The position numbers were made by a program, and so were the translations under genes. Below are positions 41,217 to 50,326 of a stretch of 64,000 nt of DNA, piece by piece. The notes under the pieces were generated by a model. The model did no database searches, was not told the origin of the DNA, and worked only from the letters and a program-made list of their open reading frames with translations. The number at the start of each line of letters is the position of its first letter. The first letter of the stretch is position 1. This DNA is from Sphaerotilus hippei (GTDB taxonomy: Bacteria > Pseudomonadota > Gammaproteobacteria > Burkholderiales > Burkholderiaceae_C), in the NCBI RefSeq assembly GCF_003201595.1, contig NZ_QJJS01000005.1, positions 186,001 to 250,000 on the forward strand, in the 5' to 3' direction.

Positions 41217-42296
41217 GTGAGCTTTCTTGACCTTCTTCTGGGACGCAAGTCGGCATCCCTGCTCGGGCTGGACATCAGCTCGTCGAGCGTCAAGCTGGTC
41301 GAGCTCGGGCAGACCGCGTCCGGCGAGTACGTGGTGGAGCGCTTCGCGAGCGAGCCCTTCGAGAAGGGCTGGATCGCCGACGGGCAGATTGAAAAATTCG
41401 ATGAGGTCGCCGATGCGGTGCGTCGGGTGGTCGCCAAGAGCGGCACCAAGACCCGCCAAGTGGCGATGGCCATGCCCCAGTCCGCGGTCATCACCAAGAA
41501 GATCGTGCTGCCCGGCGGCCTGCGCGAAGAGGAGCTGGAGCTGCAGGTCGAGGCCGAGGCCAACCAGTACATCCCCTTCTCCCTCGACGAGGTCAGCCTC
41601 GACTTCTGCATCATCGGTCCGAGCCCCGAGGCGGTGGGTGATGTCGAGGTGCTGATCGCAGCCTCCCGCAAGGACCGTGTCCAGGATCGGCAGGGTCTGG
41701 CCGAGGCGGCCGGGCTGAAGCCGGTGGTGCTCGACATCGAGTCCAACGTCTCGCGACTGGCCATCGGCCGCATGATCGCCACCCTGCCCAACGAAGGGCG
41801 GGATGCGCTGGTGGCGCTGTTCGAGATCGGCGCCGACACCACCAGCCTCAAGGTGCTGCGTGACGACGAGATCCTGTACGACCGGGACCAGGCCTTCGGC
41901 GGGGCCCAGCTGACCCAGCTGATCTCGCGGCAGTACGGCTTCTCCTTCGAGGAGGCCGAGAACAAGAAGGTCGCCGGCGACCTGCCCGACGACTACGAGA
42001 GCACGCTGCTCGCCCCCTTCGTCGACAGCCTGGCCCAGGAGATCGGGCGTGCGCTGCAGTACTTCTTCACCAGCACGCCGCACCACAAGGTCCACTACGT
42101 GATGCTGTCCGGTGGCACGGCCACGCTGCCGGGCCTGAAGGACCGCGTGATCGAGCTGACCGGCTTCGCGTCGATGGTGGTCAACCCCTTCGAAGGCATG
42201 AAGATCGGGGCGGCCGTGCGTGAAAACCGTCTGCGTCGCGATGCGCCGTCTTACCTGACGGCCTGCGGACTGGCGATGCGGAGATTCCTGCAATGA
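41217..42296 (+). CDS. pilM: Type IV pilus assembly protein PilM
   Basis: This 359-residue actin-like cytoplasmic protein binds the N-terminus of PilN and forms a ring under the pilus alignment complex. It begins SFLDLLLGRKSASLLGLDISSSSVKLVEL, has AMPQSAVITKKI, LFEIGADTTSLKVL and the late YVMLSGGTATLPGLKDRV. I chose the GTG at 41217, preceded by GGGGAA, over the GTG at 41184, because it gives the standard PilM start and length. The pilN ATG overlaps its stop (42293-42296). Confidence 0.97.
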   Translation: MSFLDLLLGRKSASLLGLDISSSSVKLVELGQTASGEYVVERFASEPFEKGWIADGQIEKFDEVADAVRRVVAKSGTKTRQVAMAMPQSAVITKKIVLPGGLREEELELQVEAEANQYIPFSLDEVSLDFCIIGPSPEAVGDVEVLIAASRKDRVQDRQGLAEAAGLKPVVLDIESNVSRLAIGRMIATLPNEGRDALVALFEIGADTTSLKVLRDDEILYDRDQAFGGAQLTQLISRQYGFSFEEAENKKVAGDLPDDYESTLLAPFVDSLAQEIGRALQYFFTSTPHHKVHYVMLSGGTATLPGLKDRVIELTGFASMVVNPFEGMKIGAAVRENRLRRDAPSYLTACGLAMRRFLQ

Positions 42297-42934
42297 TCCT
42301 GATCAACCTCCTCCCGCACCGGCAGGAGCGCCGCAAGCGACGCCGGCAGGCCTTCTTCGCCGGCATCGGCGTGGCGGCGGTGGTGGGGCTGCTGGTGGGC
42401 GTGCTGTGGTACCTGGTGGTCGTCGAGCTGAGCCAGCGCCAGGCCTCCCGCAATGCGTTCCTGCAGACCGAGATCCAGCGGCTGGAAGGCCAGATCAAGG
42501 ACATCGCGTCCCTGCGGGCCGAGATCGATGCGCTGAAGGCCCGGCAGAAGGTGGTCGAGGACTTCCAGATCGACCGCAACATGCCGGTCCACCTGCTCAA
42601 CGAGCTGGTGCGCCAGACGCCCGAAGGGGTCTACCTGACGGCGTTGCGCCAGGATGGTCAGGGCGTGGCCGTCACCGGCGTGGCGCAGACCAACGAGCGG
42701 GTGTCCGAGTTCCTGCGCAACACGGCCTACCACTCGGAGTGGCTCGACCATCCCGAGCTGGTGGAGATCAAGGCCGCCGCCGTCTCGACGGTGGGGCGTG
42801 ACGCGAAGCGGCTGTTCGAGTTTTCGGTGCGGCTCAACCTGAAGCGCCCGCAGGACAAGGAAGCCGAAGCGGCCTCCGCGCCTGCGTCGGGGGCGGCCGG
42901 TGTCGCGGCCAGCGCTTCGGCGACCCAGTCCTGA
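42293..42934 (+). CDS. pilN: Type IV pilus assembly protein PilN
   Basis: The 213-residue bitopic protein starts with the conserved cytoplasmic PilM-binding peptide MILINLLPHR. A transmembrane segment (about 22-44), a coiled coil (QTEIQRLEGQIKDIASLRAEIDALKARQ) and a small periplasmic domain (VYLTALRQDGQGVAVTGVAQTNERVSEFLRN) follow. The last 25 residues are Ala/Ser-rich. It pairs with PilO. Confidence 0.96.
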   Translation: MILINLLPHRQERRKRRRQAFFAGIGVAAVVGLLVGVLWYLVVVELSQRQASRNAFLQTEIQRLEGQIKDIASLRAEIDALKARQKVVEDFQIDRNMPVHLLNELVRQTPEGVYLTALRQDGQGVAVTGVAQTNERVSEFLRNTAYHSEWLDHPELVEIKAAAVSTVGRDAKRLFEFSVRLNLKRPQDKEAEAASAPASGAAGVAASASATQS

Positions 42935-42943
42935 AAGACGTCC

Positions 42944-43657
42944 ATGGCGACCTCCCGACCGTTCACCCTCGATTTCGACGACCTGGTCGAACAGGTGCGT
43001 TCGCAGTTCACGGACCTGAACCCGAACGAACCCGGCCAGTGGCCCATCCTGCCCAAGGCGCTGGCCTGGCTGGCCGCCGCGCTGGCGGCGCTGTTCCTCG
43101 CCTGGTTCATGCTCGTGTCCGACGCGATCGGCCAGCTCGACGCCGAGACCGCCCGCGAGCAGACCCTCAAGGACGAGTACCGCGCCAAGCTCACCCAGGC
43201 GATCAACCTCGACGAGCTGCGCAAGCAGAAGCTGCAGGTGCAGGAGTACGTCACCCAGCTCGAGCGCCAGCTGCCCGGTCGTGCCGAGATGGACGCGCTG
43301 CTGTCGGACATCAACCAGGCCGGCCTCGGGCGCGGCCTGCAGTTCGAGCTGTTCCGCCCCGGCCAGGTCGCCATCCGCGACTACTATGCCGAGCTGCCGA
43401 TCTCGCTGCGCGTGAGCGGTCGTTACCACGACATCGGCTCGTTCGCCGCCGACGTGGCCAACCTCTCTCGCATCGTCACGCTGCACAACCTCGTCATCCT
43501 GAGCGTGCCGGCCGCCGGCGGCAACGCCTCGCAGCTGCCCAGCGGCATGCTGACGATGGAGGCCACCGCCCGCACCTACCGCTACCTGGATCCCTCCGAG
43601 GTCGAGGCCAGCCAGAAGGCGGCCAAGGCCGGCAAGCCCGACGGGAGCAAACCATGA
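42944..43657 (+). CDS. pilO: Type IV pilus assembly protein PilO
   Basis: This 237-residue bitopic protein has a long cytoplasmic start, a transmembrane segment (about 38-60, LAWLAAALAALFLAWFMLVSD), a coiled coil and a periplasmic ferredoxin-like domain. The family segments LERQLPGRAEMDALLSDINQAGLGRGL and LRVSGRYHDIGSFAADVANLSRIVTL are present. It forms heterodimers with PilN and overlaps pilP by 4 bp. Confidence 0.96.
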   Translation: MATSRPFTLDFDDLVEQVRSQFTDLNPNEPGQWPILPKALAWLAAALAALFLAWFMLVSDAIGQLDAETAREQTLKDEYRAKLTQAINLDELRKQKLQVQEYVTQLERQLPGRAEMDALLSDINQAGLGRGLQFELFRPGQVAIRDYYAELPISLRVSGRYHDIGSFAADVANLSRIVTLHNLVILSVPAAGGNASQLPSGMLTMEATARTYRYLDPSEVEASQKAAKAGKPDGSKP

Positions 43658-44214
43658 GCCGGATCCAGGCCGCCCGTCCCCTGGCACTGGCCGCGCTGGC
43701 ACTGGCCACGCTGCTGACCGCCGGCTGCGGTGACACCCATGAAGAACTGCAGGCCTGGATGGACCAGCAGCGGCTCGAGGTCCGGCCGCGGGTCTCGCCG
43801 TTGGTGCCTCCGCGCAAGTTCGATCCCCAGCCTTACCTGGCCTCGCTGACGGTCGATCCGTTCAGCAACCAGAAGCTGCAGGTGGCGATCAAGCAGGAGG
43901 ACCGGCAGCCCAATTCGGTGCTGGCCGCGGAGATGAACCGGCGGCGCGAGCCGCTGGAGGCGTACACGCTCGACTCGCTCGTCATGGTCGGCAGCGTCGT
44001 GCGCGGTGGGGTGCCCCACGCCCTGCTGAAGGCCGACAGCCTGCTCTACCAGGTCCGGGTCGGCAACTACCTGGGTCAGAACTTCGGTCGCGTGACCCGC
44101 ATCAGCGAAACAGAAATCACATTGCGCGAAATCGTGCAGGACGCCGTGGGGGAGTGGGTTGAACGCTCCGCCACGCTGACCCTCCAGGAGCGTGCTCAGG
44201 AGAAGGGTCGATGA
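43654..44214 (+). CDS. pilP: Type IV pilus assembly lipoprotein PilP
   Basis: The 186-residue lipoprotein has a signal peptide ending TAGC25, then an extended segment that contacts PilNO (LVPPRKFDPQPYLASLTVDPFSNQKL). The C-terminal beta domain (MVGSVVRGGVPHALLKADSLLYQVRVGNYLGQNFGRV) binds PilQ. The ATG at 43654 overlaps the pilO stop, and its own stop overlaps the pilQ ATG (44211-44214). The longer open frame upstream of 43654 is a shadow of pilO. Confidence 0.96.
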   Translation: MSRIQAARPLALAALALATLLTAGCGDTHEELQAWMDQQRLEVRPRVSPLVPPRKFDPQPYLASLTVDPFSNQKLQVAIKQEDRQPNSVLAAEMNRRREPLEAYTLDSLVMVGSVVRGGVPHALLKADSLLYQVRVGNYLGQNFGRVTRISETEITLREIVQDAVGEWVERSATLTLQERAQEKGR

Positions 44215-46391
44215 AGCAGATCCAGGAGAAGTCCACCATGTCCCATTGGCCTACGCGTCTGGCGGCGCTGTTCGCGTGCGCTCTCGTGCCCGCGGCGGCG
44301 TGGGCCGAATCGGTCGTGCAATCCGTGTCCGGATCCCAGCAAGGCAGTGGTGAGGTCATCCGCATCGAGCTGTCCGAGGCCCTGGCGCAGCTGCCCCGCG
44401 GTTTTGCGCTGCAATCGCCGGCCCGCATCGCGCTGGACCTGCCGGGCGTGACCAACGCCACCGGCCGCAGTTCACATGAGCTCAACCTGGCCAACCTGCG
44501 ATCGGTCGCGCTGGCCCAGGCCGGTGACCGCACCCGCCTGGTGCTCAACCTGAAGCAGTACACCGGCTACCGCACCGAGCTGCAGGGCAAGACCCTGGTG
44601 GTGCGGCTCGACCCCGCGGTCATTCCGCAGCCCGGCGCCAGGGTGGCGGCGGCCGATCCGGCCATCCACTTCTCCGACAGCCGCAATGCGCAGGTCGAGG
44701 AGGTGCAGGGCATCGATTTCCGTCGGGGCCAGGAAGGTGCCGGCCGCGTGGTGGTCGATCTGGCCAACCCGCAGATCGGGGTCGACATCCGCCAGATGGG
44801 CCAGAACCTGGTGGTCGAGTTCCTGCGCTCGACCTTGCCGGAAGCGCTGCGCCGCCGTCTCGACGTGACCGACTTCGGCACGCCCGTGCAGCGGGTGACC
44901 ACGACCCAGGCCGGTGACCGGGTGCGCATGGTGATCGAGCCGCGTGGTGCCTGGGAGCACAGTGCCTACCAGACCGATTCCCAGTTCGTGCTCGAGGTCC
45001 GCCCCGTCAAGGTCGATCCGAACAAGCTCACCCAGGGCGCGGGCTACAGCGGCGAGAAGCTGACGCTGAACTTCCAGAGCATCGAGGTGCGCTCGCTGCT
45101 CCAGGTCATCGCCGACTTCACGAACTTCAACATCGTCACCAGCGACACGGTCACCGGCAACGTCACGCTGCGCCTGAAGGACGTGCCCTGGGACCAGGCC
45201 CTGGACATCATCATGCAGGCCAAGGGCCTGGGCGTGCGCAAGAACGGCAACGTGCTGTGGGTCGCCCCCAAGGACGAACTGGCTGCCAAGGAGAAGCAGG
45301 ACCTCGAGGCCAAGGCCCAGGTCACGGCGCTGGAGCCGCTGCGCTCGCAGGCCTTCCAGCTCAACTATGCCAAGGCCGAGGACGTCGCGCGCAGCCTGGG
45401 CGGCCAGCAGTCCGCGACCGGCTCCACCGCCAGCGGGGCCGGCACCCGCATCCTGTCCGTCCGGGGCAGCGTGTTTGCCGAGACCCGCACCAACCAGCTC
45501 TTCATCAGCGACATCCCGAGCAAGCTCGAGGAGATCGGCCAGCTGATCGGAAAGATCGACATCCCGGTGCGCCAGGTGATGATCGAGGCGCGCATCGTCG
45601 AGGCCGAGGACACCTGGGGCCGTGCGCTCGGGGTCAAGCTCGGGGCGACCGACCTGCGCGCCCAGCAGGGCGGCACGCCCGGCTGGAGCGTGGGCGGCAG
45701 CAACCGGATCGCCATCGGCGGCAACTACCTGTCCAACGGCTACCAGACCTCGCAGACCAGCACGACGGTGGACTACAGCAACACCCAGTTCGTCAGCCTG
45801 CCCGCGGACACCTCGTCTCTGGGTGCGACGGCCGCGACCTTCGCGCTGTCGCTGTTCGGGGCGTCCTCGAACCGTTTCCTGAACCTGGAGCTGTCGGCGC
45901 TGGAGTCCGAGGGCAAGGGCAAGCTGGTCTCCAGCCCGAGGGTGATCACGGCCGACCAGAAGAGCGCGCTGATCGAGCAGGGCACCGAACTGCCCTACCA
46001 GTCGGCCACCTCCAGCGGTGCCACCGCGGTGTCCTTCCGCAAGGCCAACCTGAAGCTCGAGGTCATCCCCCAGATCACGCCGGAGGGCAACATCATCATG
46101 GACGTCGACGTGAACAAGGACAGCGTCGGCCAATCGACCTCGGCCGGTTTTGCGATCAACACCAAACACGTCAAGACCCAGGTGCTGGTGGAGAACGGCG
46201 GCACGGTCGTGATCGGCGGCATCTTCGAAGTCAGCGAGATCGAATCCATCAACAAGGTCCCGGTGCTCGGTGACGTGCCCTACCTGGGCGTGCTGTTCCG
46301 CAACAAGACCCGCAAGTCGAGCAAGACCGAACTGCTGGTCTTCCTGACGCCGAAGGTGATCACGGATCGCAATGCGCCGGCGGGGCGCTGA
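44211..46391 (+). CDS. pilQ: Type IV pilus secretin PilQ
   Basis: The 726-residue outer-membrane secretin is the exit pore of the pilus. A signal peptide (about 1-32) is followed by two AMIN peptidoglycan-binding domains (about 35-260, with IRIELSEALAQLPRGFALQSPARIALDLPG). Next come an STN/N0 domain (LTLNFQSIEVRSLLQVIADFTNFNIV), an N1 domain and the secretin barrel (about 470-720, with LVSSPRVITADQKSALIEQG and VPVLGDVPYLGVLFRN). It closes the core pilMNOPQ operon; the next gene is an unrelated lipoprotein. Confidence 0.97.
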   Translation: MKQIQEKSTMSHWPTRLAALFACALVPAAAWAESVVQSVSGSQQGSGEVIRIELSEALAQLPRGFALQSPARIALDLPGVTNATGRSSHELNLANLRSVALAQAGDRTRLVLNLKQYTGYRTELQGKTLVVRLDPAVIPQPGARVAAADPAIHFSDSRNAQVEEVQGIDFRRGQEGAGRVVVDLANPQIGVDIRQMGQNLVVEFLRSTLPEALRRRLDVTDFGTPVQRVTTTQAGDRVRMVIEPRGAWEHSAYQTDSQFVLEVRPVKVDPNKLTQGAGYSGEKLTLNFQSIEVRSLLQVIADFTNFNIVTSDTVTGNVTLRLKDVPWDQALDIIMQAKGLGVRKNGNVLWVAPKDELAAKEKQDLEAKAQVTALEPLRSQAFQLNYAKAEDVARSLGGQQSATGSTASGAGTRILSVRGSVFAETRTNQLFISDIPSKLEEIGQLIGKIDIPVRQVMIEARIVEAEDTWGRALGVKLGATDLRAQQGGTPGWSVGGSNRIAIGGNYLSNGYQTSQTSTTVDYSNTQFVSLPADTSSLGATAATFALSLFGASSNRFLNLELSALESEGKGKLVSSPRVITADQKSALIEQGTELPYQSATSSGATAVSFRKANLKLEVIPQITPEGNIIMDVDVNKDSVGQSTSAGFAINTKHVKTQVLVENGGTVVIGGIFEVSEIESINKVPVLGDVPYLGVLFRNKTRKSSKTELLVFLTPKVITDRNAPAGR

Positions 46392-46425
46392 GATCGAGAT
46401 AACAAAAAGACAGGGGAAGCGAGTG

Positions 46426-48402
46426 ATGATTGCAGTGAATATGGTGGCGCGCGTTCTGTGTGCTGTGGCCGCAGCCACGCTGGTGGCCTGCGGCGGTGGA
46501 GGCGGTGCCTCTGGTTCATCGGTCTTTGATGGAACCGGCTCCACGGGAACGTCCACAACGACGAGCGAGACCGTTTCATCTTCCACGGCAGGTACGGTCG
46601 TCCTGAGTTTGTCGAGCAGCACCGTGAGTGCCTCCACGCCTGGCACGGTCTCTGCCCTGGTGAAAAAATCCGATGGCACGCCGATGAGTGGTGTGATCGT
46701 CCGATTTGCCGTGACGGCCGGCAAGGCGACGGTGTCTCCGGACAGTGTATTGACCGACACGAATGGAGTTGCCGCGGCCAGTATTACCCCGGTGTCCGGG
46801 ACGCTCGGTGCCGATTACGTCACGGCAGCAGCGGAGTTGTCGAGCACCTCGACCCTGAGCACTCGGGCTGCATTCACCGTTTCTGCTGTCGATGTCGCCC
46901 TGGCCAACATGACGGCATCTCCTGCGCCCATCGATGCTTACGGGGCATCGGCCATTGGTGTCGACGTCACCGGGGCCTCGGCGACGTCGCCCGTGACCGT
47001 GAACTTCTCGTCGACCTGCGCGAGCTCCGGTAAGGCGGTGCTCTCGCCGACGACGGTGACGGTGACCGGCACCACCGCCTCGATCACTTATCAGGACAAG
47101 GGCTGTGCGGGCACTGACCGCATCAGTGCCTCCATCGTCGGGACCAGTCAGCAACGTCAGGTTGACCTTGTCGTGGCTGCGCCCGTGGCGTTGGCGCTTG
47201 AATACGTGTCGTCTTCGCCAGAAAAGATCTGTCTGGCAGGCAGCGGCTGTGATGAATCCGCGGTCGTCAAGTTCCGCCTCCGGGACCAGTACGCCAACCC
47301 GGTGGCTGGCAGCACCGTGAACTTCTCGCTCGACATCGCGGGTGTCGCCACGCTGTATCCCTTGAGCCAGCAGACCCAGACCGATACCTCGGGCATCGCG
47401 CAGGTTTCGGTGAAGTCGGGGTCCATCCCGACGCCGGTGCGTGTCCGTGCGGAGTACACCACGCCTGCCGGTACCAAACTTTCGACCGTCTCCAATGTGC
47501 TGGCGATCAATGCCGGCCTGCCGACCCAGCGTGCGGTCAGTTTTTCTGCCGCGACCTACAACGTTGATGGCTGGTCGGTCGACGGGACGGAAAGCGCGAT
47601 TCGTGTGCAACTCAATGACCGATTCGGCAATCCTGTGCCTGATGGCACTTCCGTCAGTTTTGTCGCCGAAGGTGCGAGTGTCATTCCGGCTCGCTGCACG
47701 ACGGTCAGCGGAGTTTGTTCCGTCAAGTTCGTGACGAGCAACTATCGGCCGCCAAATGGTCGGGTCACGGTGGTCGCATTTGCGCAGGGCGAAGAATCTT
47801 TCGTCGATAGCAGTGGCGATAATCTTTACACTGCAGGCGAGTCATTCGATGATCTGGGCGAGGTTTTTGTCGACAAAGACGAAAATTCGTCGCTGGATAC
47901 GGCGACTGGCGAGTACCTCGCCGGCTCGGCTAAGAACGGTGTCTGGGATGGAAATTCCTACGTGAGGGTGAGCCGGGTGTTCACCCTGTCGAACAGTGCT
48001 GCCGAGCCCAGGCTGTTCGCGTTTGATAGTGTCCTCGGGTGTGATGCCAAAAGCACGGCGGCCTTGACGACGCTGAGTGCGTTGAGTTTGCGGCCGAGCT
48101 TGGCCAGCTGCCGAGTCTCGCAATTGATCTGCATTCGGGATGCCAATATCGCTGCAGATGCTCTGGGTGGCAATCCAATACCGGCGGGAGCCACATTGAC
48201 CGCGACGACGAAGGCCAAGGGGGCTGCCGTCAGCGTGGACTTCACGCCGATTCCATCGACGGTCACTGGGGCAACGGCTCACCGCGTGACGGCTGAGCTG
48301 AGTGACTGTTCGAAAGCGCTGGAGGCGTCGGGTCCTCTGGACCTGGAGATCAAGATGCCTGCGGGTCAGACCTACACGTTCGACATCGGGATGGTCCAGT
48401 AG
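46426..48402 (+). CDS. Ig-like (Big_1) repeat lipoprotein inserted between pilQ and aroK
   Basis: This 658-residue surface-type protein has a lipobox L19-V-A-C22 followed by five glycines and a Ser/Thr linker. Big_1-like modules occur at about 45-140 (SGVIVRFAVTAGKATVSPDSVLTDTNGVAAASI), 255-360 (RLRDQYANPVAGSTVNFSLDIAG) and 380-470 (QLNDRFGNPVPDGTSVSFV). An acidic, possibly calcium-binding stretch follows at about 470-520. GGGGAAG precedes the ATG. Composition is more AT-rich than its neighbours: 28 of 60 bases are G or C at 47821-47880, against 42 of 60 in aroB at 49501-49560. This and its position suggest transfer. A pilus-associated or adhesive role is inference. Confidence 0.85.
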   Translation: MIAVNMVARVLCAVAAATLVACGGGGGASGSSVFDGTGSTGTSTTTSETVSSSTAGTVVLSLSSSTVSASTPGTVSALVKKSDGTPMSGVIVRFAVTAGKATVSPDSVLTDTNGVAAASITPVSGTLGADYVTAAAELSSTSTLSTRAAFTVSAVDVALANMTASPAPIDAYGASAIGVDVTGASATSPVTVNFSSTCASSGKAVLSPTTVTVTGTTASITYQDKGCAGTDRISASIVGTSQQRQVDLVVAAPVALALEYVSSSPEKICLAGSGCDESAVVKFRLRDQYANPVAGSTVNFSLDIAGVATLYPLSQQTQTDTSGIAQVSVKSGSIPTPVRVRAEYTTPAGTKLSTVSNVLAINAGLPTQRAVSFSAATYNVDGWSVDGTESAIRVQLNDRFGNPVPDGTSVSFVAEGASVIPARCTTVSGVCSVKFVTSNYRPPNGRVTVVAFAQGEESFVDSSGDNLYTAGESFDDLGEVFVDKDENSSLDTATGEYLAGSAKNGVWDGNSYVRVSRVFTLSNSAAEPRLFAFDSVLGCDAKSTAALTTLSALSLRPSLASCRVSQLICIRDANIAADALGGNPIPAGATLTATTKAKGAAVSVDFTPIPSTVTGATAHRVTAELSDCSKALEASGPLDLEIKMPAGQTYTFDIGMVQ

Positions 48403-48444
48403 GGAGGCGGGCTGCTGCGGGCGATCCCGATAGACTGTCGTCCC

Positions 48445-48462
48445 GTGTCAGATCCCTGACAC
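48445..48462. repeat. Perfect 7-bp inverted repeat upstream of aroK
   Basis: GTGTCAG and CTGACAC flank ATCC. It lies 42 bp after the Ig-like gene and may be an operator or part of a 3' hairpin. Confidence 0.4.
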
Positions 48463-48487
48463 CGCTGTCTCCGTCCCTTAGGCGTTG

Positions 48488-48521
48488 CGGCCGTCGAATC
48501 CACAGGGTTCGATGGCCGTTT
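48488..48521 (+). terminator. Probable terminator between the Ig-like gene and aroK
   Basis: An 11-bp stem with one G-U pair (48488-48498 with 48508-48518) and a 9-nt loop is followed by TTT and a T-rich stretch to 48527. It would separate the pil/Ig-like transcript from the aro genes. Confidence 0.6.
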
Positions 48522-48554
48522 CGTTTCGATGCTGCGCTCAACGCACCTGTGGTC

Positions 48555-49151
48555 ATGCCTGATCCGTCCGTTCCTCCGTCGTCTGGGGTTCCGCCCCTGC
48601 CCATCATCAGCCTGGTCGCCATGCCCGGCGCCGGCAAGACCACGGCCGGTCGCCAGCTGGCGCACATGCTGGGGGTGCCGTTTGCCGATGTGGACGTCGA
48701 GATCGAGCGGCGCATCGGCTGCAGCATCCGGTCGTTCTTCGAGCAGCATGGCGAGGTCGCGTTCCGGCAGATCGAGGCCGACACGATCGCCGAGCTCGTG
48801 AAGCGGCCGGCCCATGTGCTGGCCACCGGTGGCGGTGCGGTGCTGAGGCCCGAGAACCGGGCGGCACTGAAGGCCAACACCGTCGTGCTCTACCTGCGCG
48901 CGACGCCCGAGGAGCTGTACCGGCGCCTGCGCCACGATACGCAGCGCCCGCTGCTGCAGGTGGCCGATCCGCTGCGCAAGCTGCGCGAGCTCTACCGCGA
49001 CCGTGATCCGCTCTATCAGGAAGTGGCGCACTACACCGTCGAGACCGGCCGGCCGTCGGTCAGCCACATGGTCAACATGATCCTGATGCAGCTGGAGCTG
49101 GCGGGGGTCGTCGACAACCAGCTGGTCAAGTCGGCCACGCTGAGGCACTGA
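48555..49151 (+). CDS. aroK: Shikimate kinase
   Basis: This enzyme of about 198 residues phosphorylates shikimate. Key parts are present: the shikimate-binding DVDVEIERRIG, FFEQHGEVAFRQIE, the glycine loop ATGGGAV and the lid arginine in DTQRPLLQ. The P-loop reads AMPGAGKTT, with Ala where the first Walker A glycine is usual. Start choice is uncertain: ATG 48555, or a GTG two codons upstream. It precedes aroB by 53 bp; pilQ-aroK-aroB is the usual proteobacterial order, interrupted here by the Ig-like gene. Confidence 0.94.
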   Translation: MPDPSVPPSSGVPPLPIISLVAMPGAGKTTAGRQLAHMLGVPFADVDVEIERRIGCSIRSFFEQHGEVAFRQIEADTIAELVKRPAHVLATGGGAVLRPENRAALKANTVVLYLRATPEELYRRLRHDTQRPLLQVADPLRKLRELYRDRDPLYQEVAHYTVETGRPSVSHMVNMILMQLELAGVVDNQLVKSATLRH

Positions 49152-49204
49152 GGGGCGGCGGGTGCGGCGGCCTGGCGGGGCAGGGCACTCGTTAAACTCG
49201 CTGC

Positions 49205-50326
49205 ATGAACGCCAAGACCGCTCCTGCTTCGCCGACGGCTGCCGCCGATCCTGTCACGGTCCGTGTCGACCTGGGGGACCGCAGCTACGACATCCTGATC
49301 GGGTCGGGCCTGCTCGATCGTGCCGAGACCTGGGCCGGGCTGCCTCGCGCGTCGACCGCCCTGATCGTCACCAACACCACGGTGGCCCCGCTCTACGCCG
49401 AGCGGGTGCAGGCGGCGCTGCAGCCGCATTACCCGCGCGTGCGGGTGCTGGCGCTGCCGGACGGCGAGGCCCACAAGGATGCGGCCACGCTCGAGCGGAT
49501 CTACGACGAGCTGCTTGGCCAGGCCTGCGACCGCAAGACGGTGCTGTTCGCGCTGGGCGGCGGCGTGGTGGGCGACATGACGGGTTTTGCCGCGGCCTGC
49601 TACATGCGCGGCGTGCCCTTCGTGCAGGTGCCGACCACCCTGCTGGCCCAGGTCGATTCGTCGGTGGGCGGCAAGACCGCGATCAACCACCCGATGGGCA
49701 AGAACATGATCGGCGCGTTCTACCAGCCGCAGCGGGTGATCTGCGACCTGGACACGCTGGACACGCTGCCGATCCGGGAGCTGTCGGCGGGCCTGGCCGA
49801 GGTGATCAAGTACGGCCCGATCGCGGACCCCGAGTTCCTGTCCTGGATCGAGGCGCACATCGACGCGCTGATGGCCCGTGACAAGGTGGCGCTGGCGCAT
49901 GCGGTGCGCCGCTCCTGCGAGATCAAGGCGGCCGTGGTCGGCAGCGACGAGCGGGAAGGGGGCGTGCGCGCCATCCTGAACTTCGGCCACACCTTCGGCC
50001 ACGCGATCGAGGCGGGCCTGGGCTACGGCGAGTGGCTGCACGGCGAGGGCGTGGGCTGTGGCATGGTCATGGCGGCCGAGCTGTCGGTGCGGCTGGGGCT
50101 GATGCCGGCGGCTTTCCGCGAGCGCCTCGAGGCGCTCTGCGTGCGGGCCGGCCTGCCGGTGCGGGGTCCGGCGCTGGGGGCGGCGCGTTACCTGGAGCTG
50201 ATGCGCGTGGACAAGAAGGCCGAGGGGGGCGAGATCCGCTTCGTCGTGATCGATCGCCTGGGCTCGGCCCGCATGCAGGGTGCGCCCGACACGATGGTCA
50301 CCGGCGTGCTGGATGCCTGCTGCTGA
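49205..50326 (+). CDS. aroB: 3-dehydroquinate synthase
   Basis: The 373-residue NAD- and metal-dependent enzyme makes 3-dehydroquinate from DAHP, the second step of the shikimate pathway. It shows the NAD loop [52 protein letters not shown] with a metal-ligand Glu, and the metal-binding [11 protein letters not shown] and WLHGEGV. Its stop overlaps the dgt start by 14 bp. Confidence 0.98.
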   Translation: MNAKTAPASPTAAADPVTVRVDLGDRSYDILIGSGLLDRAETWAGLPRASTALIVTNTTVAPLYAERVQAALQPHYPRVRVLALPDGEAHKDAATLERIYDELLGQACDRKTVLFALGGGVVGDMTGFAAACYMRGVPFVQVPTTLLAQVDSSVGGKTAINHPMGKNMIGAFYQPQRVICDLDTLDTLPIRELSAGLAEVIKYGPIADPEFLSWIEAHIDALMARDKVALAHAVRRSCEIKAAVVGSDEREGGVRAILNFGHTFGHAIEAGLGYGEWLHGEGVGCGMVMAAELSVRLGLMPAAFRERLEALCVRAGLPVRGPALGAARYLELMRVDKKAEGGEIRFVVIDRLGSARMQGAPDTMVTGVLDACC

